57,309 nucleotides of DNA from Parasitella parasitica (Eukaryota; Mucoromycota; Mucoromycetes; Mucorales; Mucoraceae): contig MU619258.1 of the NCBI GenBank assembly GCA_025201805.1, positions 209,590 through 266,898 of the forward strand, in the 5' to 3' direction. Of the stretch, positions 22,500 through 34,250 are shown one piece after another. Position 1 is the stretch's first letter, and each line of letters starts with the position of its first letter. The translations under genes were made by a program, and so were the position numbers. The notes under the pieces were generated by a model that was not told where the DNA came from, searched no databases, and saw only the letters and a list, made by a program, of their open reading frames with translations.

Positions 22500-23073
22500 T
22501 GAAAAAAGTCAAAAACTGACTCAGTGATCATCATCTTCACAACACCATCAGCTGGAGGAGACTTTCACACTGTTAATAGTGCTATCTCGGCTATTGGTGT
22601 TGTTAACTTTAGCATAAGAGAGTCTATAAATAATACAAGGAAAAGAGTAGTAGGAGCTACGAAGAGAAAGGCGCCTCAGGATAGGCTATCAATTTCTAAA
22701 GATACCAAAAGTGGTCATTATCTTCATTTTATAAACGACAGTATGGATATTATGGATGAGTTTCCTGAGATGAGAGGTTATTTTATTGTCATGGATAATG
22801 TTCCCATCCACATATCCAAAGTAATTAATCCTACAATCATTAACAGAGGCTATACCCCAGTGTTCCTCCCTCCCTACTCACCTGAACTTGATCCAATCGA
22901 ACAATTCAAGACTATATAAAGGAAAAATAAAGCGTAGTAAACTTAGTGATGTAGAGTCGCTTATTACGCGCAAAATTGAAGCAAGCGAAGCTGTATCTGT
23001 TGAAAATTTCAGAGACTTTAGCCAACATTCAGGAAATCAATCTGATAGCTGTCTTAATAAGGTCGCTATATAA
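22500..23073 (+). pseudogene. Tc1/mariner (IS630-like) transposase remnant
   Basis: C-terminal half of a DDE-type transposase. Visible parts are GDFHTVNSAISAIGVVN, then GHYLHFIND, the second catalytic block YFIVMDNVPIHIS, and the third block VFLPPYSPELDPIEQF. Right after EQF the frame breaks near 22908; the continuation KIKRSKLSDVESL, the region that normally follows PIEQFW in these elements, is read from another frame up to a stop at 23073. The first catalytic region and N-terminal helix-turn-helix are missing, either deleted or lost in the gap. This is an inactive, truncated, frameshifted copy. Confidence 0.85.
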
Positions 23074-23454
23074 TGTCAATAAAATTATGATAAATAATTC
23101 TCAACGAAAAAAGACCAAGTGAAGCTCAAAAAATTGAGCAATTGCACTGTATAATTAGAATACATATATTCCCACCAATGATTATGTACTGAGGTCTGTG
23201 GAGTTTGCGGTTCTTTGTGAATTTCATATGTTGGCATAATCCGAGCCATATTAGCCAAGAAGCGAGTCGAACCAAAGTTAGTAGCTGCTGGTTCTGTAGC
23301 CCTATGTTTATGTAATTTAAGCAAGCAATACTATAGGCTCATAAACAGGTAAAACGGTCTTTGTTTTTGTTTTGTTTTTAGTTTGCTTTTTCTCTTTTTT
23401 ATCCCTAAAAATCTTATTGCTTTTCATTTATAGATTGGAATAGAAATCGAGAAA
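23074..23454. other. transposon flank and Skn7 promoter/leader
   Basis: No gene is seen. It should contain the right end of the transposase element, but I could not identify its terminal inverted repeat. A possible leader intron acceptor (TTTATAG at about 23427-23433) lies before the Skn7 ATG. Confidence 0.4.
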
Positions 23455-25557
23455 ATGGATAATAATCATATAGAGTCTCTACCTAAAGCAACAGCGGGCA
23501 AAAAGAGCAGCAAAAAGAATTTTAATCAAAGCGATCCCAATGGCAATTCAACTGTACCTGACTTTATACAGAAATTATTTCGGTAAAAATACAACCATAA
23601 GTCAGATGATGAAACTTGTGAATGTAACAAAAAAATTTTTGTACTAGTATGCTGGAAAACAAAGCATTTAAAGATGTATTCTGCTGGGATCCCTCAGGCA
23701 CCAGTTTCCTAGTCAAAGATACAAATGAATTTTCCAAATCAATCCTCCCAAAGCACTTCAAACATTGTAACTTTGCGAGTTTTGTCCGTCAATTGAATAA
23801 ATACGATTTCCACAAGATAAGAAGCAATGCAGACGAAGCTCAAAAATTACACGGAGATCAGGTAAAAGAAGGGCATTGTCAATAGCGTTGAAGCTAAAGC
23901 AATTTTTAGACTTGGGAGTTTGAGCATTCACATTTTAGAAGAGACCGAAAAGATTTGTTGGAAGAAATCAAGAGAAAAACGCCCGGAAAAAAGAAGAAAT
24001 CAGATAAACAACAACAGCAACAGCAAGACCAATTATTATCTCAAACGCCTTCTCCCACCCTTTTGCATAATTTGCACGATAAGTCATCCGAGCCATCCTC
24101 TATGACTGAAGTAGCAGCATTCCAACAGTTGACTAATTTGACAAAGAGCCTTCAATCTCAGGTTGATCTTCTCAAACAATCTCAGGCAGAACTGGAGTTG
24201 ACTTTGGAGAGTATGAATGAGAAAGAAAAGGTAATAATGGCCGAACTTTCGGGATTGCAGCAAAATCTTAGAGTCAAGGACGAGCTGCTGAAAGATTGTC
24301 TTAAATTGCAACAGCAAAGCTCAAATCAAGCAGGCAAGTTGGAAATTTGCAGAAAATCAATCTTTTGCTAATTATAGAAGCAGATATCAAATTGGAAGAA
24401 ACCGAATTGCCAATTATTTCCCCTTGCAACACCGTGTCGACAACTGGTGCAAACACAAATGGTTGGGCTGAGCAACCGCTGGAAAGTTTACTGACTGATA
24501 TATTCTTACCAACACCATCCCAAAGCTCAATCAACACGGCAAGCGTAGTTGCTGCTGCACAACTAAACGGATCCAGTCTTATTGGTTCTTCCATCAAAAC
24601 TTCGGATGGTCTAACCTTTTTAGCGCTTGGTAGACTTTCAAATAGTAAATTAGACCAACAAGAACAACAACAACATCAGCAACAACATCATAGGCAGCAT
24701 TTACGTCAAAATCAACATCAGCAACAGTATCTCCCCCAACAGCATCAGCAACAGCAACATCATGTGGCCAATGAAACATCCACCAATTTAGACAAGGGCA
24801 AAAATAAAATGCTAGCGAGTTGGACAACACCACCACGTGTATTATTAGTAGATGATGACTCTGTTTATCGAGATATGAGCGGTCGAATGCTGAATACGGT
24901 TGGCTGTTCGATCGATCTCGCAAAGGATGGAGTGGAAGCACTGCAAAAGATGAGTGTTGAAAAGTATGATCTAATTTTAATGGTATGTTCAATTCAGCTT
25001 GCTCAAAACCATGACACTGACTTTTTCTGTCTGCTTAGGATATTGTCATGCCAAAGATGGATGGTATCGTAACAACCCGAAATATAAGGCGTTATGATTC
25101 ATTAACGCCAATTGTATCTATGACATCTAATTTCACACATAACGATATAATGGAGTATATTGGCATTGGTATGAATGATATTTTGCCAAAACCCTTTTCA
25201 AAGAATACTTTATATGATATCCTCGAAAAGCATTGTTCGCATTTGAAAATTATTCAGCAGACAGAGCAGCTAATGATCCCCAGACCGATCGATGAAAACC
25301 TGTATACCCCCACTAGTGCAACATCTACCACAACATCTACCACTACAACTCCAACCACTCCGATTACAACATCCCCCACCCAACAGCATACCAACAATAT
25401 AAACAATACCAATAACTCTGATTATTGGCAGCCATTGGACAACAATGCAAATAGAAAACTCATATGGTCTTCACCTCCACCGCCTTCTTCGTCGTCAACT
25501 TCTTCAGCGAACAGTTTAAATCCGCATAACAAGAGACAAAAGTTGCACGACATTTAA
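23455..25557 (+). CDS. SKN7: Skn7-type response regulator transcription factor
   Basis: 629-aa nuclear regulator combining a heat-shock-factor-type DNA-binding domain with a two-component receiver, as in yeast Skn7 (oxidative, osmotic and cell-wall stress). Exons are 23455..23582, 23648..23861, 23910..24333, 24378..24982 and 25039..25557. The HSF domain spans residues 32-140 ([29 protein letters not shown]), followed by a coiled coil at about 165-250. A Q/H-rich linker follows at about 350-390. The receiver at about 408-530 has VDDDS, the phospho-accepting Asp in [11 protein letters not shown] (the first codon of the last exon), SMTSN and the conserved Lys in LPKPF. The S/T/P-rich tail is disordered. 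The intron 24334..24377 is only 44 nt and appears to start with GC rather than GT. Confidence 0.93.
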
Positions 25558-25577
25558 ATAAAATTTATTACAAAATC

Positions 25578-27301
25578 TTAACATCTTCTATGAATAATGG
25601 ATTCACCAAACTCCTCGTACTCTTTTCGTGATATCCATAATTGATGAAAAGTGCCTAATGAAGCCAAGATAGAACCGCCCAACCAACTACTGCATTTCCG
25701 CTCAGTGGTATTACCAGCAGCATGAATCTTGATTTTACTCTGTGTAGAATTACAGTTAGTTATAGTGCATTAACTCACAGACGCCACTTACGCCAGGTGC
25801 TTTCAACGGCAGGTCGTTATTTAACCTCTCGTTAAATCCTCTAAATAATGTATTTCCGCCAGTGACAACCACATTGTTGAATAAAAGTGGGCGTAAATCA
25901 ATATCACAGTTGTTTATACTATTGTACACCATGTCGTGCACACCAACAAGCTTGTTTGTCTTTTCTTGATCATCCTGCATCGGTTCGTCCTTTTCCACCT
26001 CTTTTGATTTGTCTTTATGATCCTCTGGCTCTGCTTTGTCTTCAGTTTTGGTGGATTCAACATCGTATACGTCAGGCTGAAACAACATTTCAGGAAGCTT
26101 GAATCTTTCTATACCAAAAGAATGGTTAAATCCATCAGGGAACTCGAATGTCTTTTTAGACCTGGAGGACAAGGCCCTAATTACACAACTGAGTACATGG
26201 CACATGGTATTCAACCAACAGACTTACTCTTCTTCGAATGCTGTATCAGAAATTTGGCATATAGTTTCCTTGAATTCATTGAGAACTCTGTTGCTCTGAT
26301 AATCGTTAAACGTGTTTGTAATTCCTTCCAATTGACGAAGCTCGATTTCTGGAGGTTGATCCTTTTCCACTAGTTTCTTTTTGGCAATTCTATAATGAGG
26401 TGTAATTGTATAATTCAAGTCGACTTCAAGCTGTTGCTTAATTTTGTCCACGATACTATCACCCGCAAGAGGTTGATGTAAAATGCCCTTTTTCAACACA
26501 AATCCGTCGTATACTGGCACCGCACTTGTAATTCCTCCCCCTGAATCAAGGACTAAGGCTGTAGCTCTTCCTACAGAGAACCTAAAGCAAGCATGTCAGT
26601 CAAACGACCTCCAGGTTCCGCCTCTTTGTTACATACGCTGTCATTACTGCATCAGGTGCGAGGTAGAATGCTGGGAAGTCGAATTTTTCGAATGCTAGCT
26701 GCATTGTCTTTTGTCTGTTTTCTGGTGTATTCCAAGCAACTTCGGTACATAATAATGGATGATTACGAGGCTCAATTCGAAGCATTTTGTTAAAGGTTGC
26801 ATCCCATATATGTTCCATAGCGTCCCAATCTTCCACTGATTTTATGTCATTAGCTGCATGATGCTTCAATTAGACTTTTTATTTACCTAGACCATTTTTC
26901 AACGGGCTCTTTATTTGCATGTTGCTTTTAAATGTATTGATTTTATTGTCACCAACGTAATATTTCCTAGTGGTTTTGGTGGTAATTTGTTGCTGTGGTT
27001 GCTGTGGTTGCTGTGGTTGCTGTGTTAATTCAGGTTGATCTGATGCCTCTGACATGATAGTGTCTTCTCTGCTTGTTTGTTCCGTAGGTTGTGCGGCCAC
27101 TTCTTCTTCAATATCTACATAGCCAAAGCTAGTAGGGAACATGACGCGAGGCGTATCTTCACCTGCATAACCCGCACGCGTCATGGTGGAACCCATGTCA
27201 AAAACAAGGGCATTTACTTCATCTAGTGATAGTACAGAATCTTGGTTAGATCAACTGTTTACTACATGGTTTGTCACATCACCTCCTCCATAAGCAACCA
27301 T
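25578..27301 (-). CDS. ARP4: actin-related protein Arp4
   Basis: 484-aa nuclear actin-related protein, a shared subunit of the NuA4 acetyltransferase and the INO80/SWR1 remodellers. Minus-strand exons are 27301..27283 (19 nt), 27222..26887, 26835..26637, 26581..26228, 26176..25792 and 25739..25578. Spliced N-terminus: [18 protein letters not shown], then [12 protein letters not shown], typical of Arp4. Residues about 50-85 hold a QP-rich insert. [37 protein letters not shown] (actin phosphate-2-type loop) and [14 protein letters not shown] are diagnostic. An acidic, lysine-rich insert ([20 protein letters not shown]) lies in the later part. Its stop is only 20 bp from the Skn7 stop on the other strand, so the 3' untranslated regions must overlap. 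Confidence 0.92.
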
Positions 27302-27537
27302 TATGTAATTTACTGACTTGAAAGAGTCTTTTGCGATTAAAAGAGCTTTAAAGAAAATTCTTGAGGACAGGTTGTGTGCATTTAGGGTAGGAGATGTGTA
27401 AGATTTACTGATTATATTAGCATTGTATTCCTACAAACCGTCCGTACACAAGCAGAAGTTTCTTTTATTAAAAAAAAAAAAAGTATGTATTTACAAGCAA
27501 GAAGAGAATATGTGTTGAATCACATATGTAGATATAT
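27302..27537. other. short spacer between Arp4 start and isopropylmalate synthase end
   Basis: 236 bp containing the Arp4 promoter and the 3' untranslated region of the downstream-ending enzyme gene, with an A12-A14 run at about 27470. No gene is present. Confidence 0.5.
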
Positions 27538-29313
27538 TTAAACGTCTACCTTACGCTCCTCACCAATACTGCGAGCAGTACCAGCAGCCAATTCGCTTTC
27601 CCATTCTAATTGTTTGTTAATTGCACCAAGGTAAGCTTTAGCAGCAGCAGTAATGATATCTACATCAGCAATACTAGCAGCAAATGCAGCTTTGGCTACA
27701 CGCTCGTCTTGAGAGACCTTTTCATCAATGGAAGCGGGATCAGCCATGACCTGAATTTCAGCTTTGCCCAAGGCGTCGCTACCTTCACCAACAGCGCTGA
27801 TGTCAAACTTGGTAAGACGGAAACGACGACCTACACTGCGTTGAATGGCTTCAAAGATAGCATCCACAGGACCATTAACACCAACAGCAGCATCTCCAAT
27901 TTCCTTTTCAGCCTTGACATCGAAAAGCTTGACACTAGCCATGGAAGTTGAAGCGGCACCGCCCACCACTTGAGTAGAAACAAGTGTGTAGAACGCGCTA
28001 GTGGCATTAGAGCTGATTTGGTTACTGAGAATTGCGAGGATATCAGCATCATTGACGTTTTTCTTCTTATCGCAGAGAGCCTTGAATTCATCAAAAGCAA
28101 CTTGGAAATCATTATCGGTAATATCACCGAAACCAAGGTCCTTACATCTTTCACGGAAGGCATTACGGCCTGAATGCTTACCAAGAACAAGGTTGATATC
28201 AGTGACGCCCACAGATTCAGGGGTAATGATTTCGTAAGTTTGACGGTTCTTGAGGACACCATCTTGATGAATGCCAGATTCGTGAAGGAAGGCATTACGG
28301 CCTACAATAGCCTTGTTGGGTTGCACCATCATGCCAGATAAAGAAGAAACCATCTGAGAGGTACGGTAAATCATGGTAGTGTTGATGGTATGGTGGACAG
28401 GGAAAAAGTTGGGGTGAGTGTGGATAGCCATCACTACCTCCTCCATTGCTGTATTACCAGCACGTTCACCAATACCGTTAATTGTCACCTCAACTTGACG
28501 GGCACCATTGCAAATACCAGCAAGAGTATTAGCAGTAGCCAAGCCAAGATCGTTATGACAATGAGTCGAGAAAATAGCTTTTTCTGCGCCAGGAGTGTTT
28601 TGCACAAGGTATTTGATTAAATTGCCATATTCTTCAGGCATATTGTAACCCACAGTATCAGGGATATTAAGAGTAGTGGCACCTGCCGCAATCACTTTAC
28701 CAAGTACTTGACAAAGGAAGTCAGGGTCTGAGCGGCCAGCGTCTTCAGGAGAAAATTCGACATCATCAACAAAAGAACGGGCTAAAGTGACAGCAGCAAC
28801 AGCACGCTTAATGCATTCCTCACGATCAATTTTGAGTTTGTACTTAAGATGGAGATCAGATGTAGCAAGGAAAACATGGATACGCTTACGAGGAGCCGAC
28901 GCAATAGCTTCGGCACAGCGTTTGATGTCACCAGGAGTAGAGCGAGCAAGACCGCAAATTGTCTGGAGGACAGTTTAGAATTTGAGTGCGATTTGACGTG
29001 CAGAAAAACTTACCATGGGATGCCCAATCTTTTCTCTTCCCTCCATCAAGGGACCAACTTCTTTAGCAATACGTTGAACAGCTTCGAAATCGCCTACTGA
29101 AGCAATGGGGAAACCAGCCTCAAGGACGTCGACACCAAGGCGAGAGAGTGTCTTTGCAATTTCAATTTTTTCATCTGTGTTCAAAGTGACACCAGGAGAC
29201 TACATGTCGAGTGTTTAGCATTGATGCACTCAATTCAATTATCTGTCTATCGTCTTTACCTGTTCACCATCACGGAGCGTGGTATCGAAAATAATGAGCT
29301 TATCAGTAGACAT
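27538..29313 (-). CDS. 2-isopropylmalate synthase (bacterial LeuA-type)
   Basis: 554-aa enzyme joining acetyl-CoA and 2-oxoisovalerate, the committed step of leucine synthesis. Minus-strand exons are 29313..29260, 29199..29014 and 28962..27538. The TIM-barrel catalytic domain has [13 protein letters not shown] at residues 9-21, [13 protein letters not shown], the metal-binding [25 protein letters not shown] and the HESGIHQDG motif. The C-terminal third is a LeuA regulatory (leucine-binding) domain. The compact N-terminus that begins directly at the DTTLRDGEQ motif matches the bacterial/plant-type LeuA rather than the longer Leu4 type typical of Dikarya. No mitochondrial presequence is evident, so a cytosolic location is inferred. 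Three CCAAT boxes lie upstream. Confidence 0.9.
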
Positions 29314-29959
29314 TTTGTAAAGTTTCTTAGTGAAGAAGAAAAGTAATAGAGAAGAAAAAAAGAAAAACAAAGTTTTATTTAATAGGTATCCATCAGAAGA
29401 AAGTATAGGCTATGACCAATTTGGTACATTGGGCCAATCAAAAAAATTGATCTGCTTAAACAATATTACATTTAGCCAATCATGTAGAAAGCATCGCATA
29501 AGTCATAGTGTTACAAGCACAGTTGATTTGTTGGCTTCTGTAAAAAAAATCCTCTTCAAACATTGCATGTATGGTCGCTGTATCGATCAATTCCATAATA
29601 AAACCTCTTGCAAAGCTTGTTCTAACAACCAGTGATCCAAGCTCGAAAAAGTGTCCGATTTCTTGGAGTAAAGCCAGAGCACCAAAGCTTTCTTTTATGT
29701 GCCTCTTGAAATACCGATATCCGAGAATCCAGAAACCTCCAACAGTGACAGCTCTGCAGTCTCTCAACTCTTCATCATGGTGAGTTGGATATAGATTCAT
29801 AAAGTGTTACATTGCTACTTTATGAAAACCACTAAATGCAAATAAGATGAGCTCACAGCTTAAAGCTTCATTTAGAACGATTATAGACTCATTGGAAAAA
29901 GGGAATAATAGTTTATAATAGTATTATCATGTATATCTATCTGTAAAGTCCCAAAAAGT
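29314..29959. other. intergenic region: isopropylmalate synthase promoter
   Basis: 646 bp. The half next to 29313 is the promoter and leader of the leucine gene and holds three CCAAT boxes. The rest is the 3' region of the transporter gene. The small open frames here are unconvincing. Confidence 0.5.
29417..29480 (+). promoter_or_regulatory. three clustered CCAAT boxes
   Basis: CCAAT occurs at 29417, 29435 and 29476 on the plus strand, about 105-165 bp upstream of the minus-strand start at 29313. CCAAT is the site of the HAP/CBF (NF-Y) complex, which controls amino-acid, respiratory and nitrogen genes in fungi and can work in either orientation. A regulatory role here is inferred. Confidence 0.45.
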
Positions 29960-31410
29960 TTACTCATCCCGGGATAAAAGTGGAGCACGTTCATTTTCAC
30001 CTTCTTGTTCCTCGTCAGCAACAAATGGCCACTTGAGTACGCCATTAAAGTAAAAGGTACCTGTAACCATTGTGGCAAAGCCGATAACCTGAATCCAAGA
30101 GAAATGCTCCCAGCCCAAGGACAATGATACCATCCAAATAAACAATGTTCTGAGTATGCGTCAGCCATATGATAATATCCAAACATTTTGGTGTTTATAT
30201 CCTTACCTGCATGCATCAATTGTGCTTCTTGCAGTTGCTGATACAGTTGAAGTGATAGACAGACCAAACCAATTGAAAAAAGCGATAGAGATACTGATAG
30301 CTAAACCGGTTTGCCAGACAAGGGCATGATCAAAAAAGTCGTGATAACCTTGAACGATATCAAACGAAGGATGAGTTTTACCCAGGAGGACATGAAGGAT
30401 TGGCATGGCAGCCAAAACTGAGATGAGACCAAATGAGCCTTCCAGACCAACTGCCTTCAAGGGTGTCACTTTGTAACGCACCAAAATCTTTTCTTCGATG
30501 ACAAATTGAGAAGCAGTGAACAGCTGAGCTCCCAAAACCAGGCAAACGCCCAATAAAGAAGAATAATCGAATGAATCGCTACCAAGCACTGTCTCGTCAG
30601 GCTTTTTTTGTGGGAATAAAACCGAAGATAACCCTACAATACTCACACCAGCAACTACCATAACCAACGAGACCCATTCAAATGCTCGTAGACGACGATT
30701 TAAGAATAGATAACTAAATAGGCCTGTAAAAATGACAACTGCTCCTCTCAGCATTTGGTATATGCTTGCTGACGTTAAAATCAAACCAACATTCATGACC
30801 TACAGCAAACCGATTAGCAGGCTGAAAATGAAGGGAACGCAAAAACTTACTGTAGTCGCGGTTAAATCACACAATGTAGGAATCCAAAATAAAAGGGCTT
30901 TCCATCCTTTTAATTCTGGAAGGTCATCCTCAATTTTGCTTATATGCTGGTCTACATCATCTACGATAGCCGCAGCGTCTAGTTGATTTACAGCTGAAGG
31001 TGGTGCAGCCGAAATCTTAGACTGCTTGTATTGATATTTTTGATAAAGATAGACACTCCAGACAGCAAATTCACCAACAAACATATTCAATCTACATGCA
31101 GCAAATATCAGCTTGTATCTCAATGTAATCATACGAAGAGAACAAAAAAAAACCTACGTTTGCCAAATAGGCTGTTCAAAATAAGCTCTTTTCTTGGGAT
31201 CAGGGTCATCGCAGTTATCAACACATTGCATATCTTGGAATTTGTTGAGGATAGTGTTGCACACACCTAATGACACAGCATCAATACCTCTCTTTTTGTA
31301 GTAGCCAATACAAAACCAGACTTACCTGAAATAAGCATACCTACTACCAGTATAAGGGTAGTAGATTTGCCTATGGATGAGGCAGACGAAGAACTAGGAT
31401 TACTTGGCAT
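29960..31410 (-). CDS. SLC35F6-like drug/metabolite-superfamily membrane transporter
   Basis: 405-aa multi-pass membrane protein of the nucleotide-sugar-transporter/EamA superfamily, closest in layout to animal SLC35F6 (C2orf18). Minus-strand exons are 31410..31326, 31266..31158, 31091..30851, 30799..30207 and 30149..29960. It has an N-terminal serine-rich stretch then LILVVGMLISGVCNTILNKF. The loop with CVDNCDDPDPKKRAYFEQPI is followed by the segment FVGEFAVWSVYLY. A cytosolic acidic loop (DDVDQHISKIEDDLPELKGW) precedes the YQMLRGAVVIFTGLFSYLFL signature. Further spans follow, and the tail ends in acidic residues plus RAPLLSRDE, a possible dileucine sorting signal. The substrate is unknown. 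All five exons join in frame at conserved places. Confidence 0.87.
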
Positions 31411-32492
31411 AGATTCAATAAAAAAAAATACGATAAAGGAGATAAAAAGATGAATAGGAGTTGCTTATTAAAATATGGCATAAATTTACATTGTAGTGAC
31501 TGGACGATCATGTGTTTTGTTGTTTTACGTTTGATCATGAGGTGCACCGCAAAATAATACTCTTGGGTATGTGTTCGTCAATTAAGGACCTTATACTCAT
31601 CAATACCAACATGCGTTATGTGCGCCAAAATCATATATTTCCGAGATACCATTATCTCTAATCATGAAGATCATTACTTCCTGTTATCAAACATCATGGG
31701 AGTTTTGTACCTAGCATAAAAGAATTTTTACCTTATTTAGATGCAGTCAACAAAGATTGGTCCTCAATGCTTTTACGATAATCACGATTGACTATTTAGT
31801 CCTTCTTCTGCTAGGTTTACAGGGCCTTCATTGCATTATGACATTTTTTGAGAAAACTTTGCGCTTTAATAACCTCAAAAGCGCAAAATGACATTTAGCA
31901 CTGGAATATGAAACTTTATACTTGAATATGATGTGTACGTCTTTTACAACAACATAATATTCGTCATCTAGATGATCTTTAGTAATTTCTGTTGCATCCA
32001 TGGAATACAATACGATGGTTACCGTAATTTTAACTACATTGTCGTGGCAACTATTCCTGTTCAGATTCAAGTTTAAATGTCGCCGGTAATTCTATAACAA
32101 ATAGATTAGTCATGATATGTCTTGTTTACAGGAAAACATCTAAATTACGAAGCTTAATTTATTGACGAATGATTCAAATTCAAAGTGATTAACTGATTAA
32201 ACATGAATAAGTTTTGCTCTGACTAGTGTTGTGTCATAATTTTGTTTAATAATTAAATGCCACATAAGATCTGATTGTATTCATATATCGACTCTTATGG
32301 ACGTATTCTATATGAATAGACAAGTTCTTACGAACAAATAATATTATTATATATTAATATGGTATCTGGTATCTGGTAAATTAATAGTCTTCATTACTTT
32401 CTCATTTCTGTTGATAGCTTTACCAATATTTTCATTGATAGAAATGCTTTCATTCCGCCGACTTGTCGCTACGTTTTACAGGTACTGTTTTT

Positions 32493-32868
32493 TTTAGTAG
32501 AAGTGATGAGCAAATACTTGAAATTATAAAAATCAAACATATTGTTGTGATTGACTGCAATAACATTGACCTTTTACTGTCAGCACATTGTCTATTCGAA
32601 CTGGAATATATTTCAAGATCTTACATTCTATTCCTCAGATGATTCATAATGATTTGATATCTGTTTTGGAATAGACGGGAATAATATTTATTACAACAAA
32701 TATACTTTCATTTGCACTAGTATCATAAAAATTCTGAACAATTTAGGAAAACTCTTCAAAAGAGGATACGAAAAACAATCACGTGATATAACATTTCAAA
32801 TTCCGACACCAAAAACGCGAAGGTGTTTTTGCAGATAACTTTTGATAGAGACATCACTCAGTGGAAAT
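32493..32868 (+). repeat. degenerate repeat block, copy 1
   Basis: Contains two words that recur in copy 2: one at 32493-32516 (core AGAAG-T-ATGAGCAAATA, 22 of 24 identical) and one starting at 32824 (TGTTTTTGCAGATAAC followed by a GACATC core). Spacing between the words differs (331 bp here and 58 bp in copy 2), so internal indels have occurred. Confidence 0.5.
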
Positions 32869-33100
32869 CAAGTTATGCTCAGATAGCGATGATCATGCCT
32901 GGTTTTATGGCGCATAAGACAGTGTTTATTTTGCTCTTTATGGAAGCCTATCATTGATTATATGCAATTCTGATATGTAAATTTGTGATATCATCTGATA
33001 ACTTTATAGATATCCATAAAAACATGGATGCCAATGTTGTTGCCAGATAGCGCCTAGTCAACCCTAAGTTTTCCAAGTTAGATCTCGGTTCTACGGTCAT

Positions 33101-33203
33101 TTTAGCAGAAGTTATGAGCAAATATCTGATATTTATGATAAATATTGAAAAATAAAACTGTTTTTGCAGATAACCTTTGGTGGGGACATCGCCTAGTGAA
33201 ATG
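33101..33203 (+). repeat. degenerate repeat block, copy 2
   Basis: Words at 33101-33124 and 33159-33203 match those of copy 1 in the same order and orientation. They are part of a decayed repetitive unit; no terminal repeats or coding capacity were seen. Confidence 0.5.
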
Positions 33204-34212
33204 CCTGTAAATTTAGGTTTACGGTTGTTTGATAACTAATTGGTTTTAAACATATTTGAATTGTTTTATTGAATCCACTCATGTAAACTTGGTCAATGTA
33301 AGTAAACAACTTTTACTGTAAGTCAATAAAAAATTTCTTATTCTGTATTTAGTAAATTAGCAACTTTTAAAAAATTTTCTCTTTTTTTTTTTAGCTTATT
33401 TAACATCTGCTGTACCCTTTTCAAGGCCACTTGACGCAACGGTAATGATTCTTTTTACAATAACACAATAATCCGATTGAGTCCGTCCATTGTTGCCCTC
33501 TTTTTCTCTCATGAGCGGCATACACAAATGCCTTTTTTTAATCTCGTTTATGGGAACCGTAAAGCTGCAAAAATAAAAAAACATTGTTTGGTATTATTCT
33601 TAAATGATCTGCTGAGTAACTTTTTATGAGGTGCAGATGTCAACATTGACCTGAAAGTCAATTGATTTTGTGGCCGCAAACTAACTCATAACTTAATAAC
33701 TTTTTATTTAAATCAAAAAATCAACTATGACTTATTCCACAACCTTAATGAGGCTTACAAAAGAAAAATTACTGCTTGACTACATGTTTTCGAGCCGCAC
33801 TGCAAATGTAAAATAAATAGGTCTAATGTAATCCTGAAAACCACAGCAAACGAAAAGCTAAAGTTGGGTAAACGAACCAGTCCATTAAGCATATTAATAG
33901 TAATGAGGTGTAAGAAGCTCTGAATTCATGCAGCTTGATTAAACATTCTATTTCACTTCGAAGAACAGCTGCAAGCAGAGAGCTCTGTGTAGCGAAGCAA
34001 AGCCGCAAAAATTGCTTCGACCATCTGAATAAAAATTACTATAATGGAGAAGTGACACGATTAACGTCTTTTGATGCTGTAACGGTGATATTATTCTCCA
34101 TAATTTTTTTTTTTCAAAATAGTGTTTCATTTACAATAATATTATATAGGATCACATTAATTATACTCCAAATGGTGATAAATGAGACCTTACACACGAA
34201 GTGGTTTTTGTT

Positions 34213-34214
<2 letters not shown>

Positions 34215-34250
<36 letters not shown>
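34215..34250. repeat. T36 homopolymer
   Basis: An uninterrupted T run about 330 bp upstream of the HMG-box gene. Confidence 0.8.

Noticed and set aside
23085-23324. Minus-strand open frame after the transposase relic
   Set aside because: No domain; it overlaps the transposon flank and the Skn7 upstream region.
27831-28295. 154-aa open frame within the isopropylmalate synthase exon, alternate frame
   Set aside because: A same-strand frame-shifted shadow of strongly conserved enzyme sequence.
31828-32070. 80-aa minus-strand open frame in the 31-34 kb desert
   Set aside because: Somewhat protein-like composition, but no domain, no flanking exons and stops in both directions. Insufficient to call a gene.
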